Assembly (NCBI GenBank): GCA_023362775.1
Contig: JALMGJ010000015.1
Coordinates: 12,349,501 to 12,413,500 of the forward strand
From: Charina bottae
Lineage: Eukaryota; Chordata; Lepidosauria; Squamata; Charinaidae
Length of the DNA: 64,000 nucleotides
Direction: 5' to 3'
The notes under the pieces were generated by a model. It was not told the DNA's origin. It made no database searches and worked only from the letters and a program-made list of their open reading frames with translations. A program made the translations under genes and the position numbers. Shown here piece by piece: positions 11,803 to 24,245 of the stretch (within the stretch, counting starts at the first letter, position 1; each line of letters begins with the position of its first letter).

Positions 11803-13675
11803 CAGAGAAGCAAATTCATTTGGGCTTATTCCCAAATACACTCATTGGATTGCACCTCAGCAAAGCTGCAGTAGGATTTACTTTTAGGTAAATATGCATA
11901 GGATTAGGCTAAATATTTGGTATCAATAAGAATAGCCAAGATACAAAGCATTTATTTCCCCTGTAGAATTATGATTTTTAAAAAATTGAGTGGATTTCTG
12001 CTACATTCCAGTCTCAAAATGGACTGCAGCCTTGCAGACAGAAATACGTCATTTTAGAACACTGACAGATGCACCAGGCAAAGGACATTTTGCAGTTATT
12101 TTATAAGTAATATGAAACATAAGATGAAACATAAAATGAGAAGTAGAGGCTGGGAAATTGACATAGATGGCAATCCTGAATGTGGTTAAGCTTTTAAACA
12201 TAATTATTATTGAATGGTCACAATCTTACAGACAGGGGCTCTCAGAACATCAGATCAGGATAAGCAACAAATTATGACCAAGATTTCACTGATTCATTTT
12301 AATCCATTAGCAATATAACTCCATAACCTCAGATTTTACCTAGGAGTGTAACCTGGTATATTGCTGACTTTACTTAGGAGTTTAATCTGATATATTACTG
12401 TGTACCTATTTTTATTTCCAAGGAAATGTTTTAATTTTCATTTTAACACAAAACATTGTCTGTGTCTGCATAGGCAATCAGGATAGGAAGAAGACAAAAT
12501 GGCAAACGGTGCATATTCTGTGTTATGTACAAAATTTAGAAATTAAGAAAAAGGACAATTGTATATTATTAAGTTTCTATTTCAGAAAGGAAGAAAACAC
12601 GCTCAGGCAGTCTAGAACTCCAAGATCTGGGAGGAAAAAAAATGTGGATGAAGAATTTCAGAGCATCCAGTAAAAATCAAGCACTGCCTCTGTTGACGCA
12701 AAGAATACAGCTAAACCATAAAATCCAGACCCGCCCTTTGTACATGGGTTTGCTGCTAATGCCCCATTTAAAATCACAGAACCCTAAATCAATTTGTAAA
12801 GGATCAACATCTCATGTACAATCGAATAATATGTATCTCTGAATCAGGCAATGTGACCTTAAATTCACTTTAACAGCCCAGTGCGTTGCCAGATATATAC
12901 ATTTAAAAAAAAAGTCTTCAGAAAGAATTTAAAAAGAGAATATTAAAAACCAGGTTGAAATCTGTACAATTTGGGCTTTGGCAATTATCAATGCAGCCTT
13001 AGCTCTTTCATGGAGGTGTAAATATTAAAATTGTGTTTGGTCCTAATCTGGTTTATGCAGCTGTGCTTCCTAAATCTAAAACTTATTTGGCACTCCAACA
13101 ATGGACTTTGCCATTTGACATTTATTCAGTGTGCTAAAACTGTTCTGTTTTATTAATGACATTCTTTGTCTCTATGAACGTTTAAAATGTACATCCCTGT
13201 ATATAGCAGAAATGACCTGGGAAACACTAGAGCACCCAGAAGGATTTCCTCAGCCAATGAATGATACAACATGATATGACTCATTTGGACCAATAGAGGC
13301 TGTTTTGAACATTACGTTTATGCACTTGCTTCTTTAAAATGATAGTTTGCAGACTGTCCCTTAGAATGGGCTTTGCAGGATAGTCTGGAATATTTTGATA
13401 GCTGATCCTACTTAAGGGAAAAGCCAGCTCACATTCACTGTATTTAAAAAAAAATACTGAACCAAACCTATGTCATAAACTAATTCAAAAGTATGGGCAC
13501 AACGTGATAAAAGGAAAAATCAATGGGCCATAGGCAGAGAAAAGAATGTGCACTGCAGAAAAAGAGAACTGAAGGATTTGTCCAAGGGCAAAAGATTTCC
13601 CTTTGAAAAACCTTTCTTACAAAATTATATAGGCATTGCATAATCCATCTGTTTAATACAGATGGAATATATATA
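11803..13675. other. Non-coding DNA, nothing recognised
   Basis: AT-rich, no domain-bearing open frame and no nameable repeat. ORF-like stretches such as 12642-12842 have no support. Confidence 0.5.
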
Positions 13676-15254
13676 CACTGCTCAAAAAAATAAAGGGAAC
13701 ACTGAAACAACACAATGTAAGTCCAAGTCAATCACACTTCTGTGAAATCAAACTGTCCACTTAGGTAGCAACACTGATTGACAATCAATTTCACATGCTG
13801 TTGTGCACATGGAATAGACAACAGGCGGAAAGCATAGGAAGTTAGCAAGACATCCCCAATAAAGGAGTGGATCTGCAGGTGGTGACCACAGACCACTTCT
13901 CAGTTCCTATGCTTTCTGGCTGATGGTTTGGTCACTTTTGAATGCTGGCGGTGCTTCCACTCTAGTGGTAGCATGAGACGGAGTCTACAACCCACACAAG
14001 TGGCTCAGGTAGTGCAGCTCATCCAGGATGGCACATCAATGCGAGCTGTGGCAAGAAGGTTTGCTGTGTCTGTCAGCGTAGTGTCCAGAGCATGGAGGCG
14101 CTACCAGGAGACAGGTCAGTACATCAGGAGACGTGGAGGAGGCCGTAGGAGGGCAACAACCCAGCAGCAGGACCGCTACCTCCGCCTTTGTGCAAGGAGG
14201 GACAGGAGGACCACTGCCAGAGCCCTGCAAAATGACCTCCAGTGGGCCACAAATGTGCATGTGGCTGCTCAAACGGTCAGAAACAGACTCCATGAGGGTG
14301 GTATGAGGGCCTGACGTCCACAGGTGGGGGTTGTGCTTACAGCCCAACACCGTGCAGGACGTTTGGCATTTGCCAGAGAACACAAGATTGGCAACTTCGC
14401 CACTGGCGCCCTGTGCTCTTCACAGATGAAAGCAGGTTCACACTGAGCACATGTGACAGACGTGACAGGGTCTGGAGATGCCGTGGAGAACGTTCTGCTG
14501 CCTGCAACATCCTCCAGCATGACCGGTTTGGCAGTGGGTCAGTAATGGTGTGGGGTGGCATTTCTTTAGGGGGCCGCACAGCCCTCCATGTGCTCGCCAG
14601 AGGTAGCCTGACTGCCATTAGGTACCGAGATGAGATCCTCAGACCCCTTGTGAGACCATATGCTGGTGCGGTTGGCCCTGGGTTCCTCCTAATGCAAGAC
14701 AACGCTAGACCTCATGTGGCTGGAGTGTGCCAGCAGTTCCTGCAAGACGAAGGCATTGATGCTATGGACTGGCCCGCCCGTTCCCCAGACCTGAATCCAA
14801 TTGAGCACATCTGGGACATCATGTCTCGCTCCATCCACCAACGCCACGTTGCACCACAGACTGTCCAGGAGTTGGGGGATGCTTTAGTCCAGGTGTGGGA
14901 GGAGATCCCTCAGGAGACCATCCGCCACCTCATCAGGAGCATGACCAGGCGTTGTAGGGAGGTCATACAGGCACGTGGAGGCCACACACACTACTGAGCC
15001 TCATTTTGACTTGTTTTAAGGACATTACATCAACGTTGGATCAGCCTGTAGTGTTCTTTTCCACTTTAATTTTTGAGTGTAACTCCACATCCAGACCTCC
15101 AGGGGTTGCTTACATTTGATTTCCATTGCTTTTTGTGTGATTTTGTTGTCAGCACATTCAACTATGTAATGAACAAAGTAATTAATACGAATATTTCATT
15201 CATTCAGATCTAGGATGTCTTATTTCAGTGTTCCCTTTATTTTTTTGAGCAGCT
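13676..15254 (+). mobile_element. Tc1-type DNA transposon, copy 1 (~1.58 kb)
   Basis: The ends are inverted repeats: CACTGCTCAAAAAAATAAAGGGAACACTG at the left and, inverted, AGCTGCTCAAAAAAATAAAGGGAACACTG at the right. Both ends abut TA, the obligate Tc1/mariner target. The length is standard for Tc1 elements. I recognise the end sequence and 5' non-coding region as those of a Tc1 family abundant in fish genomes; that similarity is from memory and was not searched. It lies in a (TA/TACA)n microsatellite and is followed 72 bp later by a second near-identical copy. Confidence 0.95.
13973..14997 (+). pseudogene. Tc1 transposase, copy 1: broken by one stop and one frameshift
   Basis: The first part, starting at 13973 ([15 protein letters not shown]), is a paired-type helix-turn-helix DNA-binding region with an arginine-rich linker (RRRGGGRRR). 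It stops at a TGA at 14312-14314. The catalytic part resumes in another frame from about 14413: 'LFTDESRF' supplies the first Asp, 'MQDNARPH' the second, and 'DLNPIEHIWD' the Glu. The spacing between the second Asp and Glu is exactly 34 residues, the DD34E signature of Tc1. The frame change lies near 14385 at ACACAAGATTGG, consistent with loss of one base. With about 340 codons the length is normal, but no functional protein can be made. Confidence 0.93.
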
Positions 15255-15283
15255 TATATATATACATACATACATACATACAT

Positions 15284-15322
<39 letters not shown>

Positions 15323-15326
15323 CATA
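15255..15326. repeat. (TA)n(TACA)n(CA)n microsatellite between the two Tc1 copies
   Basis: A continuous alternating TA, then CATA, then CA repeat joins the end of copy 1 to the start of copy 2. It provides many TA dinucleotides, which are Tc1 targets. Confidence 0.95.
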
Positions 15327-16902
15327 CACCTCAAAAAAATAAAGGGAACACTGAAATAACACAATGTAAGTCCAAGTCAATCACACTTCTGTGAAATCAA
15401 ACTGTCCACTTAGGTAGCAACACTGATTGACAATCAATTTCACATGCTGTTGTGCACATGGAATAGACAACAGGCGGAAAGCATAGGAGGTTAGCAAGAC
15501 ATCCCCAATAAAGGAGTGGATCTGCAGGTGGTGACCACAGACCACTTCTCAGTTCCTATGCTTTCTGGCTGATGGTTTGGTCACTTTTGAATGCTAGCGG
15601 TGCTTCCACTCTAGTGGTAGCATGAGACGGAGTCTACAACCCACACAAGTGGCTCAGGTAGTGCAGCTCATCCAGGATGGCACATCAATGCGAGCTGTGG
15701 CAAGAAGGTTTGCTGTGTCTGTCAGCGTAGTGTCCAGAGCATGGAGGCGCTACCAGGAGACAGGTCAGTACATCAGGAGATGTGGAGGAGGCCGTAGGAG
15801 GGCAACAACCCAGCAGCAGGACCGCTACCTCCGCCTTTGTGCAAGGAGGGACAGGAGGAGCACTGCCAGAGCCCTGCAAAATGACCTCCAGTGGGCCACA
15901 AATGTGTGTGTGGCTGCTCAAACGGTCAGAAACAGACTCCATGAGGGTGGTATGAGGGCCCGACATCCACAGGTGGGGGTTGTGCTTACAGCCCAACACC
16001 GTGCAGGACGTTTGGCATTTGCCAGAGAACACAAGATTGGCAACTTCACCACTGGCGCCCTGTGCTCTTCACAGATGAAAGCAGGTTCACACTGAGCACA
16101 TGTGACAGACGTGACAGGGTCTGGAGACGCCGTGGAGAATGTTCTGCTGCCTGCAACATCCTCCAGCATGACCGGTTTGGCAGTGGGTCAGTAATGGTGT
16201 GGGGTGGCATTTCTTTAGGGGGCCGCACAGCCCTCCATGTGCTCGCCAGAGGTAGCCTGACTGCCATTAGGTACCGAGATGAGATCCTCAGACCCCTTGT
16301 GAGACCATATGCTGGTGCGGTTGGCCCTGGGTTCCTCCTAATGCAAGACAATGCTAGACCTCATGTGGCTGGAGTGTGCCAGCAGTTCCTGCAAGACGAA
16401 GGCATTGATGCTATGGACTGGCCCGCCCGTTCCCCAGACCTGAATCCAATTGAGCACATCTGGGACATCATGTCTCGCTCCATCCACCAATGCCACGTTG
16501 CACCACAGACTGTCCAGGAGTTGGGGGATGCTTTAGTCCAGGTGTGGGAGGAGATCCCTCAGGAGACCATCCGCCACCTCATCAGGAGCATGCCCAGGCG
16601 TTGTAGGGAGGTCATACAGGCACGTGGAGGCCACACACACTACTGAGCCTCATTTTGACTTGTTTTAAGGACATTATATCAACGTTGGATCAGCCTGTAG
16701 TGTTCTTTTCCACTTTAATTTTTGAGTGTAACTCCACATCCAGACCTCCAGGGGTTGCTTACATTTGATTTCCATTGCTTTTTGTGTGATTTTGTTGTCA
16801 GCACATTCAACTATGTATTGAACAAAGTAATTAATACGAATATTTCATTCATTCAGATCTAGGATGTCTTATTTCAGTGTTCCCTTTATTTTTTTTGAGC
16901 AG

Positions 16903-16906
<4 letters not shown>
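15327..16906 (+). mobile_element. Tc1-type DNA transposon, copy 2 (~1.58 kb)
   Basis: Near-identical, same-orientation copy of the preceding element, starting CACCTCAAAAAAATAAAGG (two bases shorter at the very end than copy 1) and ending …TTTTTTTTGAGCAGCTTT next to TA. Read side by side, the two copies differ at only scattered positions, for example AGCATAGGAAG against AGCATAGGAGG in the 5' region and CTGACG against CCGACA in the coding part. Confidence 0.95.
15622..16646 (+). pseudogene. Tc1 transposase, copy 2: one frameshift only
   Basis: The DNA-binding part from 15622 is open past the point where copy 1 has its TGA, to 16095. The catalytic part is in the other frame from about 16062 and keeps all three DD34E residues (TDE, QDN, IEH). 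The shift is at the same place and of the same kind (ACACAAGATTGG near 16030) as in copy 1, so the lesion predates the duplication or was shared by the source element. Apart from that single shift the gene is intact. Confidence 0.93.
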
Positions 16907-16972
<66 letters not shown>

Positions 16973-16975
16973 TTT
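16907..16975. repeat. (TA)n(TTTA)n microsatellite
   Basis: A TA run passes into TTTA units. On the minus strand the (TAAA)n part is the 3' terminal repeat of the adjacent L2 LINE; the TA part is the target of the Tc1 copy. Confidence 0.93.
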
Positions 16976-19015
16976 CATTTTTCCACTGCCCATCTCAACA
17001 ATGACTCTGGGTGGTTTACAAGTGAATTTAAAACAGTAAAAAAGTAAATATCAGTTAAAAGAAATACATTATAAAATATACATATACAAATATACTAAAA
17101 ACCCTACAATATAAAATATGAAAGATAAAACCCAAGATGGTAAGATCGGAGTCTTGATAAAATGCCCTGGGCCGCATCAAGGTGCCAGCCATCCCCATGA
17201 CGAACTATCCCCCCTCCCACCCCAAGCAAGGTGGCACAGCCACGTCTTGAGCCCCTTTCGGAAGGCCAGGAGAGTGGGGGCTTGTCTTATCTCTGGGGGG
17301 TAGCTTATTTCAGAGGGCAGGTGCTATGGCAGAGAAGGCCCTCCTCATGGACCCTGCCAATCGACAATCTCTCATGGATAGGGTCCGTGACATGCCCCCT
17401 CTGCCTGACCGGGTGGGATGGGTCGATGTGATAAGGGTGAGGCGGTCCCTCAGGTAACCTGGACCCATGCCATGTAGGGCTTTAAAGGTGATAACCAACA
17501 CTTTGAATTGGACCCAGAAGCAGACTGGCACCCAATGCAGCTCACGCAGCAAAGGTGTCTTTGGGGCTTCCCAAACTCCTCGCGTGGCCACATTCTGGAC
17601 CAGCTGTAGCTTCCGGATACTCTTAAAAGGTAGCCCCATGTACAGCGCATTGCAATATTCTATACGGGAGATGACTAGGGCATGAGTGACTGACCGGAGG
17701 GACTCCCGATCCAGGAAGGGGCATAGCTGGAGCACAATATGAAGTTGGGCAAAGGCGCCCCTGGCCACAGCTGCCACCTGCTCTTTGAGCAGGAGCCATG
17801 AGTCCAGGAGAAACCCCAGATTCCGCACCAGGTCTAAAGAACTAAAGATGGTAAGTTCCCGGATGCAGAGGAGCCCCCAACCCACAGCCACTCCATCTTA
17901 CCAGGGTTCAGTTGAAGCCTGTTGTTCCCCATCCAGACCCCTACAGCCTCCAGGCACCGAGAGAGGGTGGCCACAGCTTCCCTTAAGTCACCCGGGATGG
18001 AGATGCATAATTGGGTATCATCGGCATATTGATGATACCTCATCCCGTGGCAATGGATGATCTCAACCAGCAGTTTCATGTAGATGTTAAAGAGAAGCGG
18101 ACAGAGAACCGAACCCTGTGGCACCCCACAGGGGCTGCGGGATGGATCTCTCACTCCCTATCAACACCGATTGGGACCGGCCCTGGAGGGAGGAGGTGAA
18201 CCAGCACAAAACTGCGCCACCCACACCCAACTCCCTGAGTCGACCCAAAAGGATACCATGGTCGATGGTATTGAAAGCCTCTGAGAGGTCAAGAAGAGCT
18301 AGGATGGATGCACTGCCACCATCCTGCTCCCACCAGAGATCATCCAAAAGTGTGACCAAAGCTGTTTCTGTCCCACATCCGGGCCTGAAACCTGACTGAA
18401 AAGGGTCCAGATAATCCTTTTCATCCAGGATCTTCTGGAGCTGCAATTCCAATTATCCAGTACGGTGGGATCCAGTGATGGTTTCTTGGGGAGGCAGTGC
18501 ACCAGTGATTCTTTAAAAGCAGCCGGGAACACTCCCTCCTCCAAGGATGAATTCACCATCACCTGGACCCACCCATACGTCACCTCCCGAGCTGCCTTCA
18601 CCAGCCAGGAGGGACAGGGATCTAATTGACAAGTGGTGGCCACTGTCTCGAGTCGGGTCCCAAATAATCTGGGACAGTCTCATGGCTGTCATGGTGGCTA
18701 TGAACTCCCAAGCTGCCTCTGAGGCATGCCTCAGGGATGGCAGGTTAAAGTCCCCCAGAACCATAAGTCTGGGGAATTCCATCCCCAACCCCGAGATGGC
18801 CTCCAGCAGCTCATGCAGGGAGGTTGCTACACGGCATGGAGGCTGGTACAGTAGCAACAATCCCAACTGTTCTTGGGAGCCCAACTTGAAAAACAGGGCC
18901 TCACAACCGGCCTCTTGTGGAGCAGAGCCCCTGAAAGCCACTAGAGGTTTCCGGATGACATACATGAACATGGCATGTACATTAATGTTTGCTCAGATCT
19001 CCTCCAAAGCCGATC
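16976..19015 (-). mobile_element. L2-type LINE, antisense, 5'-truncated (~2 kb)
   Basis: The minus strand carries, in order, the end of an AP endonuclease, a reverse transcriptase and the L2-type C-terminal region, followed by a 3' end with the common 'CCACCCAGAGTCATTGTTGAGATGGGCAG' motif and (TAAA)n. Related L2 tails lie at 22983-23605, 25569-25735, 26540-26874 and 49100-50435. Confidence 0.85.
17310..18971 (-). pseudogene. L2 LINE polyprotein remnant (endonuclease end, RT, C-terminal region)
   Basis: From 18971 downwards the first piece has the endonuclease 'LMVLGDFNLPS' motif. Next come RT blocks 'DPFQSGFRPGCGTETAL', 'ALLDLSEAFNTIDHGILL', and 'LLFNIYMK…[10 protein letters not shown]' with the catalytic YADD. 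The last piece (17891-17310) has 'DSWLLLKEQVAAVARGAF', 'DYCNALYMGLP'-type and 'LHWVPV' blocks typical of L2 C-termini. The reading frame is broken several times by stops and shifts, so it is inactive. Confidence 0.85.
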
Positions 19016-19166
19016 CTTGACACTAGATGATGTTATCATGCTTAGTTCTCCTTCTTCATAGGGATAATTACAGCTGGAGTAGTTCTGAAATGCAAGCTGT
19101 ACCTTATAATCTGCCAATTTAGGGTGTAACTGCAACTGAAGCTGCATAAATTTTAGGGTGGACAAG

Positions 19167-19243
<77 letters not shown>
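19167..19243. repeat. (GATA)n microsatellite
   Basis: About 19 perfect TAGA/GATA units. Confidence 0.97.
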
Positions 19244-19245
<2 letters not shown>

Positions 19246-20302
19246 CTCTCCTTCTAATGGTATGGTTCCCTTCTGTATGTCAGGATTCTTTCAGCGCATT
19301 CTTCTGCCAAAGAAGACACTGTCTCTTTTTAAAGATATTGAAGCTTTCTGAAATCAGCTCAGTTTTCCAATAAACTATGTCTCCATCTTGTTTTACCGAT
19401 GTCACAATAAAAAGTGTCACAAAATGGCAGCTTCCTTTGAGGTGTCAATAATAAAAAGAGCTATTTGGATGACCATTCAGCTATTTATGTGATTCATTTC
19501 AGCAAACAGGATTTCATGTTTGTTGGAGGTTTTTTGTTGTTATTCATCAAATCTTGTACACTGATTCAAAACCAACACAGAAACCTACAGTAGATCCTTC
19601 ACTGGGTGTCAGTTTTGAGGCATGCAAACATTAAGCACCTTAATTTGAAACAGCTTATCAAGACCTGTGTGTTAAAATGGATTTAATAATGCATGCTTGA
19701 GATATATCCCTGTTTTTTCTTGCATATTAATGTGCCTTTTGAGATTTATAATGTTAACTGTTTGTTTTAAGGAACAGAGCACAGTTTTCTTTTTTCTTTC
19801 TCTTCCCTCCCACCAAAAACCTGAAGCTATTTGATTCATGACTACCAATGCTTGCAACCTTAGACAGATCTGTAAGCTGAGGGATGCAAATGCAAACCCC
19901 AAACTGCTTCTGCAAATTTCAAACCACAGGGTGAGAATGGTGCTTCTACCATTGAATGATAGTATCCAAGGGAACATTGTCTACTCCTCTTAAGGTAAAA
20001 CAGTTGAGGAACTTTAAGGAAATGTGTTGAAAAGCTTAATCACAGGAGGAAAACATGCCAAATTTGTTTTTCATAACCCTTCTGGAGTTGCATCCTAAAG
20101 CTTATCCAACTGTACAATTGAATTCCACTTGAGAGTCTTTGCCACTGGAGAGGCATTCAGGATCTAACTGTTGAGACCACACAATTTCCAGATGTTCTCT
20201 TTTATTCCGGATTTAGCAAGACACAAATAAGCCATTTGGATGTAAGCCAAGCCTTATCAGAATAAACAAGTCATTTCACTGGCTTCATTACTTGTTTGCA
20301 TT
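19244..20302. other. Non-coding DNA, nothing recognised
   Basis: No coding or repeat signature that I can name. Confidence 0.5.
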
Positions 20303-20310
20303 CTTTAGAA

Positions 20311-20489
20311 CAGGGGTCCCCAACCCCCGGGCCACAGACCGGTACCGGTCCGTGGCCGCAATGCCAGTCTCCAAACCCCGCCCCCCGTGATTGGCTCCCG
20401 CCTGGAAACCTCTCCCCCGCCCCCCGGTCCATGGAAAAATTGTCTTCCACGAAACCGGTCCCTGGTGCCAAAAAGGTTGGGTAACCCTG
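20311..20489. mobile_element. Small non-autonomous hAT-type element (179 bp)
   Basis: Starts CAGGGGTCCCCAACCCCCGGGCCACAGACCGG and ends CCAAAAAGGTTGGGTAACCCTG, imperfect inverted repeats. The flanks are CTTTAGAA (20303-20310) and CCTTAGAA (20490-20497), an 8-bp duplication with one mismatch. The end sequence is one I recognise from a hAT family found in many amniotes. It contains two GTGATTGGCTCC / ACCGGTACCGGT palindromic blocks and no ORF. Confidence 0.87.
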
Positions 20490-20497
20490 CCTTAGAA

Positions 20498-22927
20498 GGC
20501 CAGTTTTCCACTTCTTCCTGATAGTCTGACACAGTGTAAAGTAATAATACCAAATTAGCTTTTTTTACCTCTTCTAGACCTGCATTGGTTCTCAGAAACA
20601 TTCTAAGGAAGCAAATCTTAACACAATATAATGTGTGCTCAACTTATGTATTCTTGACATATATGTACTCCCTACCTCTAGGTCCTATACTTATTTATTA
20701 CTCCAGGGATAAGAAAAGGGGTTACATAATTAATAGCAATTGTGCTAGCCACTCTCAGACTGAATAGATGAGAGATGACTGGCTGGCTGGCAAATCTTTG
20801 ATCTTCTCTTCTTCTCTTCCATCATCTTCAGCCTCAGCCGTAGGGTCATCTGGCCACTTGTACCCATGACATTGTTTCTCTTGGCACTCTTCTTCCCGTG
20901 GTTTGACTTTAAATGCTTTGGTAAGTCTTCTCCCAATCTTCCCAGCATCTCATAAATCTTAATTAATGTCAACAGCTCAATGCATTTTTAGGTCTACCAG
21001 TCAACTCTGTATTAAAACCATCAGGCCAATATTCCATCTTCAAAAACTACTTTCTAATCCATTTTAGCCATTATATGGCATCCAGCTGCCAGTGGTCAGG
21101 CACCATGTAGCTGGGCAAGATCAAGGAAGAACTACACAGATTTCAGTTAACAATCTTTGACACTAGTCTGGGATTAAAGAATCTTGGAAACTGTAAGAGG
21201 AATTTCCCAGCCTCACATATAACCAGTTCATTAAGAAAGAGTTTCTTTGAATGCTTCTTCCCAGGTTTCTTGCCATGTGGGCTGAGTTGCTGTTTATGAA
21301 ATAAACTGCCAAAATACTCGCCTTTTATCTTTCGTTTGTTTATATCTACTTTCCATTCCCAGCCTTCTCAGTTTCTCACCACCAGCCAGCATCTCCACTA
21401 CTTAGCCTCTTCTCTCAAAACTTTCTCTGCTCTTGACATGTCATCCAAGTACTGATCAATTGGATAGAAACCAACAAACCAGCAGTCTATTTTTAACAGT
21501 CACTATAGATGTCTAATCTATTTTAGCCACTTAGCTGCCAGTCAGAACCTCCATTATTTAGTTTCTTCTTCCCAGAATCCTCTCTGATTTTCATGGGTTC
21601 CTGTGGAAGTTTGTAAGACTTCCTTCCTTATGAAGCACCATGCCTGGCCCGCTCCTTCCTATGAGAAACTAAACTCAGCATCTTGAGTTGAGGTTTAAAA
21701 TGAACCAGTAACCTGGGTGAAATTTTTAATATTTCTTTAAAATTCCACAAGATTATTTGTTGTTTTGCTCTATCAGTTAAAGGCATTTTTTTCCCCATTA
21801 GGGTTCATTGACAAAATGTATGCCCTATGTAGATCGTATAGAAAAGAACCACCATAACACATATGCCTGAACTATTGAATGGTTGAACTTGTTTGTTTGT
21901 TTCTTTGTTTAAAAAAAGCATTCCAGTTTTTATTTGATTCCAAAGGCTATATACTGTTTCAAAGTATCTTTTTTGACATGTTAACTCTTGGGATAGTTGT
22001 ATTTCAAGAACAACGTTTTCAATTCTTGGATTACTTCCCACCCCATAACCCTGCAGTCATTTCTGTTTGTTTTTCTGGGTTCTGTGGTATTTAACTTTTC
22101 TCCTATGGGATTTTTCTGCTTTCCCTCATAAACCAAGTAAATAAAATTTTTACCTGCTATGTACTAATGATGACAAGAATGAACGGTTAGGGAAGTAAAT
22201 ATTTGTCTTCCACAAGGAGATGTTCATCACATTTAGGAATAACCCTAAATGGATCGATCTGCATTTCTGTCTGTCTGTCTGTCTGTCTATCATCTATCCA
22301 GCCATCCAACCATCCATTAGCTTAGACATCTGACAGGAGTGGCAAGAGAAAGCAACGCCCTCTGCTCTGAGAGTCAGCAAAGGGGAAAGAGGTATGGAGC
22401 GAGCTTAGTCTCCTGGACCTGCACAAATGGGTAACTGAGGTCTCTTGCCTGTCTGCTTTTTAGCACAGAAAAGATCCAGAGGGCCTCCCAGGGAGGGCAA
22501 TCCACTCTCAAATAGGGCAGACGGGCAGGGGCAGGACTGCATTGGGTGTTTCAAGCTGAGTTGTCTCTTGTCACTGGCTTTCCCAAAAAGACCATTATGG
22601 AAGAATGGGGGGGGTGGAAGCAGCAGGGGCTTTAAAGGGAAGCAGCCAGGATCCATGAAATGGGGTCCAGCAGCAAGGGGAGCTCACCCCAGAAAGGCTG
22701 CTGGAATTAGCCATACTCTCCATCTCTTGCTCAGTGGGTCAGATCTTGGGGGAGGAGAAAGGGGGGCTTGGCATCTCACTGCCACTCTCCAAGCCCCTAG
22801 GATGGGGCATTACATCCTGCAGACCTTGTTCTTGTGACCAAGGCACTTTCACAGAAAAATTATTAATGATGTTTTGTTTGTTAATAACAATGCCAGCACT
22901 GCAGACTAAGTCATATAGAGTTGTCTG

Positions 22928-22929
<2 letters not shown>
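20498..22929. other. Non-coding DNA, no gene recognised
   Basis: Contains a short (GTCT)n run at about 22268-22288. Two stretches near 21040-21110 and 21480-21560 share 'ATTTTAGCCA…CCAGCTGCCAGT'-like text and may be an old local duplication. The GC-richer open frame 22445-22837 has no domain. Confidence 0.45.

Positions 22930-22982
<53 letters not shown>
22930..22982. repeat. (AAT)n microsatellite
   Basis: About 17 AAT units at the 3' terminus of the antisense L2 fragment beside it. Confidence 0.95.
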
Positions 22983-23605
22983 TTGTATGCTTCCCAACTT
23001 CCAACACCTGTAGGCAGCTCACAACAATCAAACAAAGAAATTACAATAAAATCAATAAAAGACGGCAAGTGTGACAGATCAGATGGAATGAAGCGAGGGA
23101 TCTCCCTCTCTCTCTCTGAAGACCTGGGTGAAGAGCCAGGTTTCACAGCTCTTCTGAACAACTGCAAAGTGGGGGGCATCTGGATCTCAGATCTTCCTCG
23201 TTCCAGAGACAGGCACTGCTACAGAGAAGGCGCACTTCCAGGGTTCCGAGAGATGACGTCGTTTAAGGAACCTGGAATGTGCCAACCCTAAAGGATCAAA
23301 GTGGCCAGGCAGATACTATGGGAGACAGGCAGTCCCTCAAGTAACAGCCCTTCTGCCATGTAGGGCTTTATAGGTAACAACTAGCACTTTGAATGACACC
23401 CTGAAGCAAACTGGCAACTAATGCAGCTCGCAAAGCAGAGCTGTTACATGGGAATATTGAGGCATGTCCATCACTATTTGTGCTGCTGCATTATGGACCC
23501 AATGAAGTTTCTGGGTAGTCTTCAAGGGCAGCCCCGTGTAGACAATGTTGCAGTAGTCAAGCCACAGGTGTCTAGGGCATGAGTGACTGTCTGAAGTATA
23601 GCCTG
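22983..23605 (-). mobile_element. L2 LINE 3' fragment, antisense
   Basis: Segments such as 'CCATGTAGGGCTTTATAGGTAACAACTAGCACTTTGAAT' and 'GGACCCAATGAAGTTTCTGGGTAGTCTTCAAGGGCAGCCCCGTGTAGACAATGTTGCAGTAGTC' are diverged versions of the same C-terminal region seen in the L2 copy at about 17470-17700. It is old and contains no open frame. Confidence 0.75.
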
Positions 23606-23997
23606 AACTCTGTTTCTAACTTCTTTCTATTTAAGTACAGCATGATTTACACTCAAGAGAACTTCAGATTTCTCACTGAAGACTGGAACCCAGCCAACAA
23701 AGATGTTTCCATAAATAAATGCATTCTTAAAACACTCGCACTCAACAATCTTCTAATGAAGCTGACTGGCAAGTTTTAAAGGAGGCCAAAGAGAATGCTC
23801 CTGTGCAAAATTCAGAAGTCGTTAGAGAAATAACACCAGAGCACATGATAATTAGGACCATTGGCTGAGGGCATTAAAAGGGATAATTAATGGGTTGGAA
23901 AAGGGAGAATCAATAGTTATCATATATTATAATAAAGACAAATACAGATCTCCAAGCACCTCTCCTTAACTAGTCAAAATGTCTCCATCTATGTCAA

Positions 23998-24080
23998 GAA
24001 GGAAGGAAGGAAGGAAGGAAGGAAGGAAGGAAGGAAGGAAGGAAGGAAGGAAGGAAGGAAGGAAGGAAGGAAGGAAGGAA
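23998..24080. repeat. (GGAA)n microsatellite
   Basis: About 20 uninterrupted GGAA units. Confidence 0.97.
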
Positions 24081-24189
24081 ATCTAATAGGGGAAAAAACT
24101 CCAAACAACCAAATGAAGATTAAAATATAAATGGAGATAAGTGTCATCCATGATGTACTATAGCTTGGTTCAGGAGAGGTGTGTGTGTA

Positions 24190-24212
24190 TGCAACTTTCT
24201 CTCTCTCTCTTG

Positions 24213-24244
<32 letters not shown>

Positions 24245-24245
24245 A
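24190..24245. repeat. (CT)n(CA)n compound microsatellite
   Basis: CTCTCTCT with one TTGC interruption, passing directly to CACACA. Confidence 0.93.

Noticed and set aside
22734..23291. 185-codon plus-strand frame with a poly-Asn tract
   Set aside because: The Asn run is the AAT microsatellite, and the rest overlaps an antisense L2 fragment.
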